From JAMWZF01 sp041628615 (GTDB taxonomy: Bacteria > Pseudomonadota > Alphaproteobacteria > Rhodobacterales > Rhodobacteraceae), in assembly GCA_041628615.1 (NCBI GenBank), contig JBFKOW010000025.1, forward strand, positions 1-27,019: a stretch of DNA of 27,019 bases. Reading direction: 5' to 3'. How positions within the stretch are numbered: the stretch's first letter is position 1; every line of letters starts with the position of its first letter. The translations under genes were made by a program, and so were the position numbers. This document shows positions 1 through 6,508 of the stretch, in pieces. Under the pieces are notes generated by a model. That model was given only the letters and a program-made list of their open reading frames with translations. It did no database searches and had not been told where the DNA came from.

Positions 1-1998
1 GGCGGCGAGCGCCGACTGGATCTTCTGCTCCGCCGCGGCGATCTCGCTCGCCGGTATCGACGGCGCCGCCATTTGGCGGGACGCCCGTGGCGCGCCGTCG
101 TCGGCGGCGACCGCGGCGCTGCGGGCAAGGTTGTCGGTGGCGGCGGCGATCTGGGCGGCGAACTTCGCGCCGAGATCGGTCTCGACCCGCTCGGCGAGGG
201 CGTCGCAAAGCTCGGGCAGGCCGGACAGCCGCCAGAGCAGGGCCCGGACCGGCTCGTCCGTGCCGTCGGGCCCGGTTTCGCCGGGCTGGAGCGAGGCATA
301 GTCGAGCAGCGCCGCGGCGCTGGCCTCGCCCAGCGCCTCGAGGTCGCCGGTCAGCGCCGTCTGCGCCCAATGGCCGCTGCCGAAGACCAGCCGGACCCCT
401 TCGGCGACCTCGAACCGCTTCAGCGTGGCGGCGATGCTGGCGCGGATCTCGGGGATCGCCGTGGCGGGCGCGGCGAGTTCGTCGATCCGGTTCACGAAGA
501 TCACCACGTCGCGGGCCTTCACGTTCGAGATCAGCCGGATCAGCGCCAGGTCCACCGTGGTCAGGGCCTGGTGGGCGGACAGGACGACGACGCAGAGCCG
601 GCTCCCGCGCAGGGCGTTGATGGTGATCTGTTCGCGGATCATGAAGGTGTCGTTGACGCCGGGCGTGTCGCGCAGGCACAGCCGCAACGGCGTTTCCGGC
701 ACCGGGAACCAGAGGTCGGCCGACCGGGTGATGTCCGCGAAGCGGCCCCGCTGCCGGCTGCTGTTGTCGTCCTCCCAGAAGTCGTCGCCCATGCAGACAT
801 AGCGCGCGATCAGCTCGGCGTCGAAGCTGTCGTAGACATGGGTCTGGCCCAGGAGCATCTCGAACCGGCGACCGAGGCGCTGCCGGGACTTGGCCCGCAT
901 CTCCTCGAGCTGGCGGCGGATCTTGTCGAGTTCGTCGTTAGCGCCGGCGCGCCCAGCGAGGTCGCCGACCCGCCCGCCGCGCTGCACGAGGTTCGCCCAG
1001 GCCGCCTCGTCGAAGAACTGGAAGGCGGCCCGTTGCTCGCCCTCGCCGCCGTCGGGTCCGAGGTGCAGGGACGTGACCACCGAGGTCCACGGGTTGACGT
1101 CCGCGGGCAGCAGCCCCGGTCGCCCGGACAGGGCGTTGATCAGCGTCGTCTTGCCGGCCTTGACCTGGCCGATGACGGCGACGCTCGGCTCGAAGTCCTT
1201 GAGCTTCTTCCGGAGCCGCCGGGCCTCGGCGGCGATGCCGCCGCCCGCCGGGCCTGCATGAGGTTCGAGCGCGGCTTCGAACCCGGCAAGCCGGTCGGCC
1301 GTCGGCCGGAAGCCGGCGTAGGCGCGGGACAGGAGGTGGCGCGCCTCGACCGGGACCGATTCCCCGGCCTGCAGCGCGATCAGGTCTCCGAGGGCCCCCT
1401 GTGCGCCGCCCGCCACAGACCGGACCGTGGCGTCCCGCGGCCGCGGTGCGTCCGATGGCGCTGCGGCCTTCGGCGCGGGGTCGTCACGGCCATCCGAGCA
1501 GCGTGTCTTCTCGGCAGCGGCGTCGGCGGGAGTCTCCCGGCCCGTCGGCTTGAACGGAATGATCGTGCCATCTTCGGCGTTCGGGGCCGGGGACTCATCC
1601 GCTGCGAAGAGGTCGGCGATGGCGGCGGCGGCCGACACCGGTCCGGGGGCAGCCGGATTGTCCCGTTCGGTGGCTTCCGGTTCGGTGGCTTCCGGTTCGG
1701 GCGGCACGCTGCACGGCCGGTCGGCACCTTCGGTCGCCCCCGCCCGATGGTCCGGCGACGGGGCCGGATCGGCGGCGGCGGCGGGTGCGGGTGCCGGGTC
1801 CAGCAGGTCTTCCAGATGGTCCCACGGGTCGTCCTGTGCCGCCCCGTCGAGGCCGTGGCCGTCGGGGTCTTGCACGCAAGGCTCCGGGTCCGGTCTGCGC
1901 GCCGCGTCCGGGACCGGCGCGTCGCCATCGCGGTCGAGGATGGACCGCACGAGGGAAAGGTCGATACCGGTTGTCCGGTCGTTGTCCGAATAACTCAC
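1..1998 (-). CDS. Dynamin-family GTPase, partial (C-terminus beyond window start)
   Basis: At least 666 codons are visible and the frame is still open at base 1. A GTG start at 1998 overlaps the upstream stop codon (GTGA) and has a GGGAG ribosome site 8 nt before it. Residues 1 to about 220 are Pro/Ala/Asp-rich and probably disordered. The GTPase core follows: Walker A/G1 GQVKAGKTT at 277-285, G3 DTPG at 444-447, and a G4-like NRID at 503-506. The long stretch between G1 and G3 and the charged, helix-prone C-terminal part fit the bacterial dynamin-like family rather than small GTPases. Members of that family bind GTP and remodel or tether membranes, often as tandem pairs. Last gene of a kinase-FHA-phosphatase operon, so its activity or assembly may be phospho-controlled; that part is inference. 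No transmembrane segment is seen in the visible part. Substrate membrane and role are unknown. Confidence 0.85.
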   Translation of the reverse strand, partial: MSYSDNDRTTGIDLSLVRSILDRDGDAPVPDAARRPDPEPCVQDPDGHGLDGAAQDDPWDHLEDLLDPAPAPAAAADPAPSPDHRAGATEGADRPCSVPPEPEATEPEATERDNPAAPGPVSAAAAIADLFAADESPAPNAEDGTIIPFKPTGRETPADAAAEKTRCSDGRDDPAPKAAAPSDAPRPRDATVRSVAGGAQGALGDLIALQAGESVPVEARHLLSRAYAGFRPTADRLAGFEAALEPHAGPAGGGIAAEARRLRKKLKDFEPSVAVIGQVKAGKTTLINALSGRPGLLPADVNPWTSVVTSLHLGPDGGEGEQRAAFQFFDEAAWANLVQRGGRVGDLAGRAGANDELDKIRRQLEEMRAKSRQRLGRRFEMLLGQTHVYDSFDAELIARYVCMGDDFWEDDNSSRQRGRFADITRSADLWFPVPETPLRLCLRDTPGVNDTFMIREQITINALRGSRLCVVVLSAHQALTTVDLALIRLISNVKARDVVIFVNRIDELAAPATAIPEIRASIAATLKRFEVAEGVRLVFGSGHWAQTALTGDLEALGEASAAALLDYASLQPGETGPDGTDEPVRALLWRLSGLPELCDALAERVETDLGAKFAAQIAAATDNLARSAAVAADDGAPRASRQMAAPSIPASEIAAAEQKIQSALAA
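1665..1700. repeat. In-frame 15-bp tandem repeat in the dynamin gene
   Basis: The unit GTTCGGTGGCTTCCG occurs twice (1665-1679 and 1680-1694), followed by a partial third copy at 1695-1700. On the coding minus strand it encodes the pentapeptide EATEP twice, within the disordered N-terminal region of the dynamin-like protein. The unit is a multiple of three, so copy-number change would keep the frame. Confidence 0.9.
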
Positions 1999-3125
1999 GC
2001 TGCCAGCTCCCATTCGATCTCGCGCCGCAGTTGCAGAAGCAGGGCCGCGGCATCGGCGGCCTGTGCCTCGCCCCCCTCGTATCTCAGCAGCAGGGCCATC
2101 TCCGCCGCCTGGTCGAGCGCGGCGGCGATACCGGTGGCCGGTCCGACCGCGGCCGCCTCCGCGCCCAGCATCTCGGCCACGGCGGCGATGGTGGCCTCGA
2201 TGCCGCGCAGGATCGTGTCGGGCGATGCGCCGTCGGCCGGATCCTCCAGCGCCGCGAGCAGCGTCCGGGCCTCGTTCCGCAGGATCGCGAAGGCCCGGCC
2301 GAGGGCGTCGCGGCCTGCCGGCTGCGGCGCGGGCGTCGCGGCGGAGGGGAACGGCACGATCTCGGCGGGCCGCGCCTGCGCCGCCCCTGCCTCGGGCCCC
2401 GCCCCGCCATACTTGCGCAGCAGCAGTCGGGCGGCGTCGAGATCGGCGGCGCGCGCCTCGTCGATCAGGTCGGCCAGCGCGTCGGCAAGGCGGGCCGGGT
2501 CCGCCTGCGGGGGCAGACCGATCGCGGTGGCGAAATCTCCGCCGGTGGCGGGCACCGGGCCGCCGCCGGTGATGGCGAGGACGGCGTGGTGCTTCAGGGC
2601 GTCGGGCGCGGCCTGCCAGAGCGCGGCCTCGCCGGCGGTCCAGCCCGCGCTGCACCAGATCGCGATGTCGATCCGGCGTGCGGCCCAGGCGAGGGCGGCG
2701 GCGGTCTCGGACAGGTCTGCGCTGCTGTTGACCGCCAGCAGGGACATCCGCCGCAGGGCCGGCAGCGGCGCCTCGATCTGCAGGAACACCGGCGCCGGCG
2801 TCAGGCGCGCCGGGTCCGGCAGGCCCGCCGCGCTTGTCCTGCTGCCGTCGGGCAGCGTCGCGGTGTGCCCCGGCGATCCGGCATGGCGGGCCTCGGTGGT
2901 CGGCCAGCCGGGCTCCGGACCGATCAGCGCCGCACCGCACAGCGCGTTCGCCAGCGACCGGTGACCGGACCCCGCCAGCCCGAGCAGGCCGACGCAGACC
3001 GGCCGGTCGAACCGATCGGCAAGGGCAAGCGCGCAGGCCGCATCGCGCCGCGACACCGCCGGGTCGTCGGCCAGCCGCCGCAGGTCGCGAGCGACGCCCG
3101 CGGGGTCGAGCGCCGCGGCGCTCAT
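1995..3125 (-). CDS. GTPase-like protein with degenerate P-loop (candidate pseudo-GTPase partner of dynamin)
   Basis: 376 aa. Near residue 45 a beta-strand leads into GLAGSGHRS, which has the G-x4-G spacing of a Walker A motif, but His and Arg stand where the conserved Lys and Ser/Thr should be. A strand near residues 155-160 (IDIAIWCSAGWTAGE) resembles the region before G4, followed by an alpha-rich half ending in helices. No DxxG or NKxD motif is visible, so GTP hydrolysis is unlikely. Its ATG overlaps the PP2C stop (ATGA) and its own stop overlaps the dynamin start, so the two GTPase-like proteins are translationally coupled. I infer a non-catalytic partner or adaptor of the dynamin, by analogy with paired bacterial dynamins. 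I recognise no named family; the fold call rests on the P-loop-like segment and context. Confidence 0.75.
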   Translation of the reverse strand: MSAAALDPAGVARDLRRLADDPAVSRRDAACALALADRFDRPVCVGLLGLAGSGHRSLANALCGAALIGPEPGWPTTEARHAGSPGHTATLPDGSRTSAAGLPDPARLTPAPVFLQIEAPLPALRRMSLLAVNSSADLSETAAALAWAARRIDIAIWCSAGWTAGEAALWQAAPDALKHHAVLAITGGGPVPATGGDFATAIGLPPQADPARLADALADLIDEARAADLDAARLLLRKYGGAGPEAGAAQARPAEIVPFPSAATPAPQPAGRDALGRAFAILRNEARTLLAALEDPADGASPDTILRGIEATIAAVAEMLGAEAAAVGPATGIAAALDQAAEMALLLRYEGGEAQAADAAALLLQLRREIEWELAA

Positions 3126-4003
3126 GCCGGTCCCACCGGCCGGGGGCGGGACAGCCAGCGCAGCGGCCGCAGCCTCGCCAGGCCGGACAGGCCCGCCGCC
3201 CTGGCGGGTGCCGGCTGTTCGCCGGCAAGCCGGACGGCGATCACCGCCAGCGTGACGTTGTCCTGTTCTTCGGCGCCCCGGGCCTTCACCGCGGCCAGCA
3301 GGCGATCGGCGATCTCGCGAGGCGGACGGTTGCGAAGCCGCGCCAGAAGCCGGGCGATCGCGGTGTCGTCGAGCGCGTGGACGCCGTCGCTGGCGAGCAG
3401 GACGATATCGTCGGGGTGAAGCGCCACCCCGTCCTGCGGGCAGTCCACCTGTTCGATGCGCCCGCCGGTCAGCGCCGAGGTCAGCACGCCCCGGTCCGGG
3501 TGCCGCCGGGCGGAATCGGGGTCCAGTTCGCCCTGCGCCGCCAGCAGGTCGATCTGCGGCGCCAGCGAGTGGTTGGTGTTGAGCCGCCAGAGCCGGTCGC
3601 GCCGGAACAGGTAGAGCGGGCTGTCCCCGACCGAGATCCAGCGCAGGTGGCCGTCGCTGATCAGGGTCGTCACCACCGTCCCGCCCATCCCGGCGCGCAG
3701 CCCGGCCGTCCGGACATGGTCGCGCAGCCTGTCATTCGCCCCGGCGACCGCCTTGCGCAGGTGGTCGGTGCCGTTGCGGCGCAGCTCGCCGGGCCACGAA
3801 GCGGCGGTCAGCAACTGGCCGAGAACCGCCGACACGATGATCTGGCTGGCCACGTCGCCGGCATCGTGCCCGCCCATGCCGTCCGAGAGCACGATCAGGT
3901 CCGCCTCGCCGCGCGGCGCGACGAGGGCGCTGATCGCGTCCTCCTGCCGTTCGCGCCCGCCGATCCAGAGCGCCGTCGCCGCTTCGGTCGCCAGGTCAGC
4001 CAT
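3122..4003 (-). CDS. PP2C-family Ser/Thr protein phosphatase
   Basis: 293 aa, the usual size for a stand-alone bacterial PP2C. The metal-binding motifs are intact: RQED at 19-22, SDGMGGH at 40-46 (Asp41), then GGTVVTTLI, VGDSPLYL, LASDGVH and DNVT in the expected order. It should be a Mn/Mg-dependent, cytosolic phosphatase removing phosphate from Ser/Thr. No membrane segment or sensor domain is present; the tail after about residue 255 is Arg/Pro-rich and low complexity. The start lies 8 bp inside the end of the FHA gene and its stop overlaps the next start by 4 bp. In this operon it is the natural antagonist of the kinase two genes upstream, acting on the kinase, the FHA protein or the GTPases (inference). 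Confidence 0.93.
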   Translation of the reverse strand: MADLATEAATALWIGGRERQEDAISALVAPRGEADLIVLSDGMGGHDAGDVASQIIVSAVLGQLLTAASWPGELRRNGTDHLRKAVAGANDRLRDHVRTAGLRAGMGGTVVTTLISDGHLRWISVGDSPLYLFRRDRLWRLNTNHSLAPQIDLLAAQGELDPDSARRHPDRGVLTSALTGGRIEQVDCPQDGVALHPDDIVLLASDGVHALDDTAIARLLARLRNRPPREIADRLLAAVKARGAEEQDNVTLAVIAVRLAGEQPAPARAAGLSGLARLRPLRWLSRPRPVGPA

Positions 4004-4931
4004 CGGCGTCGTCCGGCGCGGCGTCGGTCCAGTTGAACTCGGGGCCGCAGAGCCCGACGAACAGCAGGGTCGTCTTGCCGACGCGGATCAGGTCGCCGTC
4101 CGACAGCGCCTCGGTCGAGACCAGGGGATCGTCGTTCAGACGGACGATGTTGGACTTGCCGCCGTGCCCGATCAGCACCCGGTGATCCTCGGCGTCATAG
4201 GCGATCGACGCATGGTTCTCGCGCGAGATGCTGGCGTCGCCGAAATCGAGCGGCACGGTCTGGCACGCGGACCGGCCGATCGTCGACAGGCCGGCGGTCA
4301 GGGTGAAGGAATGGCCCCGCCCCGGCCCGTCGACGACGACCAGCCAGCCGACCGGGAAGCGGGTCTCGGCGGTCCGCGCCGGCGCGGTGTCGAAGGCGTC
4401 GGCCGCCGCCGGGCCGCCGAAGCCGAGGAGCCGGGTCTTGACCCGGGCCGACGGGGTCGCGGTCGGGGCGGGCGCGGCGGCTCCGTCCGGGACGGCGGGC
4501 GCGGGCCGGGCCGCGGTTGCCGGCGCGACACCGGGCAGCGGGGCCGGTCCGGCGCCGGGATCGAGGTCCCAGACCTTCGGCGCCGGCCGGTCGTCGGGCG
4601 CGCGGACGGGTTGCGAAGCCGCCTCGCCGCCGTCCTCCGGCGCGGTATCGACCGGCGCGCTGGCGGGCCGGGTGGCCGGGCGGTCCTCGAGTTCGTGCAG
4701 CCACTCGCGCGAGGACCATTGCGGCGCGTCCGGAACCCGCGGCACCGCCGTCGCGGCGTCGCGGGCCCTCTGCAGGTCCGCGATCAGGGCCGGGTTCACC
4801 GCGTCGTCCACCAGCCGGGTGACCGGGGCGGCGGCGCGGCCCTGTCCGGACCCGTCCTCGGGAATCGCCGGGTCCGGCGAGGACACCGAGGGCGGACGGC
4901 GGCGGGCGATCAGGTCCCTGAAATGTCTCAT
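3996..4931 (-). CDS. FHA-domain protein
   Basis: 311 aa. Residues 1 to about 190 are charged and Pro/Ala-rich apart from a short conserved-looking Trp-containing helix near 70-90. The C-terminal third (about 195-300) is a forkhead-associated domain with the phosphothreonine-binding residues in place: IGRS at 218-221, the S-R-x-N-H segment at 236-240, and Asn266 in RLND. FHA domains bind phosphothreonine peptides. The gene sits 33 bp after the kinase and overlaps the phosphatase by 8 bp; a GAGGAG ribosome site precedes the ATG. The likely role is a phospho-dependent scaffold linking the kinase to the GTPase pair, comparable in logic to Fha in type VI secretion regulation, although no secretion gene is visible here. 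Binding partners are inferred. Confidence 0.92.
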   Translation of the reverse strand: MRHFRDLIARRRPPSVSSPDPAIPEDGSGQGRAAAPVTRLVDDAVNPALIADLQRARDAATAVPRVPDAPQWSSREWLHELEDRPATRPASAPVDTAPEDGGEAASQPVRAPDDRPAPKVWDLDPGAGPAPLPGVAPATAARPAPAVPDGAAAPAPTATPSARVKTRLLGFGGPAAADAFDTAPARTAETRFPVGWLVVVDGPGRGHSFTLTAGLSTIGRSACQTVPLDFGDASISRENHASIAYDAEDHRVLIGHGGKSNIVRLNDDPLVSTEALSDGDLIRVGKTTLLFVGLCGPEFNWTDAAPDDADG

Positions 4932-4964
4932 GCGTGCTCCTCGATCTCCATGCGATGTCCGGGG

Positions 4965-6266
4965 TCAGGCCTCGTCACAGCCGAATTCCGCGTTCCGGCG
5001 GCGCCACGGCAGGAGCGCGCGCAGGGAAAACCGCCGGCCGGCGCGGCCTGTCGCGCGGTTCTCGCGTTTCGCCTGCTGGGCGTCCCACGCCGCGATCTCC
5101 CGGGCGATCTCGCGCGGGTCCTCGTTGAGGATCGCCCAGTAGTCCGGCCCCTTCGGCTCGGGTTCCGGGGCCACGATCCGCCGCGTGCGCGGCGCCCGGA
5201 TCGGCCGCGGCGTCTGTTCGGCCGGGGTCTCGGCGAGATCCGCCTCGATCGCCTTGCGGGTCTCCGCGACGATGTTCGAGACGCGCCGCTCCATGTTGCG
5301 GTCGACCAGCCGGCGGGTGTCGGTGGCGCCGACCCGGCGCTCGGCAACAAGGAACTCGCGCCAGGCCTCGGCGCTCTGGATCCGGTCGCGGGCGAACAGG
5401 CTCAGGCAGCGATCGATCGCGCCGAGAAACCGGCCGTCGAACCCCGGAACCCGCCCCACGAGCGGCGTGTAGGGATCCGGGCGGCCTTCCGCGACGCAGG
5501 CCAGCCGCAGGTTGCTGTGCGGCGGCGGGTTGCCGGTCACGAGGTGATACATCGTGGCGGCAAGGGCGTAGAGATCGCTGGACCGGCTCTGTGGCGACCC
5601 GATGAGGTAGAATTCCTGCGGCGAGTAGCCGTCCTTCACGGTGTGGACCCGGGACAGGATCCGGCTGGCCTGGGCCGCCCCGGCGCGGGCGGCGCCGAAG
5701 TCGATCAGCACCGGCTGCTTGTCCGGTCCCATCAGGATGTTGTCGGGCGAGATGTCGCGGTGAAGGATGCCGTTGCCGTGGACGTAGGACAGCGCGTCGA
5801 GTAGGCAGATCAGCACCCGGTTCAGCTCGGTCGGGGTGAACAGTTCGGGCGAGGCCTCGTAGAGATGGAACAGGTCCGGACCGTCGACGAAGTCGAGCGC
5901 CATGTAGGCGGTGCCGTTGTCCTCGAAGATCTGGTGAACGCCGACGATGTTGGCATGGGCCAGCTGGGCGAGGGCGTGGGCCTCCTTCTTGAACAGTTCG
6001 ACCACGCGGGCGAACTCGTCACCGTGCGACCGCGACCGGACCCGCACCGACTCTCCGTGCCGGCAGCACATCGCGCCTGGAAAGCACTCCTTGATGACCA
6101 CCTGCCGGTTCAGGCTGTCGACGGCCATGTAGGTGACCCCGAAACCGCCCGCGTTCAGGTACCGGATGATCCGGTATTGTCCGTGGCACAGCGTCGTGCC
6201 GGGAGGCAGCTCGTCGCCGACGGCGTGGGCCGGCGCGATGTCCTGGGTCTGGGCTGTCGTGTTCAT
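4965..6266 (-). CDS. Hanks-type serine/threonine protein kinase, soluble
   Basis: 433 aa. The kinase domain spans about residues 30-310: glycine loop GGFGVTY at 40-46, ATP-binding Lys59 in VVIKE, helix-C Glu95, catalytic loop HRDISPDN at 169-176 (Asp171, Asn176), and DFG at 189-191. The segment GYSPQEFY stands where the usual GxxPEQ activation-segment motif lies. All catalytic residues are present, so it should be active. The region after about 310 is charged, with no transmembrane helix and no PASTA or other sensor domain, unlike most PknB-type receptor kinases. It is the first gene of the operon that continues through FHA, PP2C and the two GTPase-like genes, so it is presumably the writer of the phosphothreonine that the FHA domain reads. 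The signal it senses is not evident. Confidence 0.94.
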   Translation of the reverse strand: MNTTAQTQDIAPAHAVGDELPPGTTLCHGQYRIIRYLNAGGFGVTYMAVDSLNRQVVIKECFPGAMCCRHGESVRVRSRSHGDEFARVVELFKKEAHALAQLAHANIVGVHQIFEDNGTAYMALDFVDGPDLFHLYEASPELFTPTELNRVLICLLDALSYVHGNGILHRDISPDNILMGPDKQPVLIDFGAARAGAAQASRILSRVHTVKDGYSPQEFYLIGSPQSRSSDLYALAATMYHLVTGNPPPHSNLRLACVAEGRPDPYTPLVGRVPGFDGRFLGAIDRCLSLFARDRIQSAEAWREFLVAERRVGATDTRRLVDRNMERRVSNIVAETRKAIEADLAETPAEQTPRPIRAPRTRRIVAPEPEPKGPDYWAILNEDPREIAREIAAWDAQQAKRENRATGRAGRRFSLRALLPWRRRNAEFGCDEA

Positions 6267-6464
6267 GTCTGCTTCGCGGGTCGGTCTTATCGGCGCCTGT
6301 GGGGCGGGAGCCGTTTACGCGGTTGCAGACTTTACGGATTTCGTGACGGAAACCGATCCGGATTGCGGCAGAACCGGGCCGATCGCTTCCAATACAAGCG
6401 GTATTCGGGGCAATTGTTTGCGGTTTTCTGGGCGCGAGGCAGCGCCGGACCGACGTGCGGAAGG

Positions 6465-6502
6465 GGCCGCCGCCCGCTCCGGACCGGGCGCAGGCGGCGG
6501 CC
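6465..6502 (-). terminator. GC-rich hairpin after the mechanosensitive channel gene
   Basis: Perfect 10-bp stem: GGCCGCCGCC (6465-6474) pairs with GGCGGCGGCC (6493-6502), with an 18-nt loop. It starts 6 nt past the channel stop codon. The minus-strand flank after the stem is CCCCTTCC rather than a T-run, so a classical intrinsic terminator is uncertain. The rest of 6267-6508 should hold the kinase operon promoter, but I could not pick convincing -35/-10 boxes there; the only other structure is a 5-bp dyad AATAC-N5-GTATT near 6391-6405. Confidence 0.4.
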
Positions 6503-6508
6503 GCGGGG

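Noticed and set aside
73..2964. A 963-codon open frame on the plus strand
   Set aside because: It lies opposite the dynamin and pseudo-GTPase genes. Its translation is Arg/Gly/Val-rich with no family motif, whereas the minus strand shows clear G1/G3/G4 motifs. High GC keeps antisense frames open.
1..6266. Type VI secretion regulatory cluster
   Set aside because: Kinase, FHA and PP2C genes also occur in T6SS loci, but no Tss/Hcp/VgrG gene is visible and the other members are dynamin-like. It stays possible only if such genes lie to the left.
6391..6405. Dyad AATAC-N5-GTATT upstream of the kinase operon as an operator
   Set aside because: Only 5 bp per arm, single copy, and no promoter boxes could be placed next to it.
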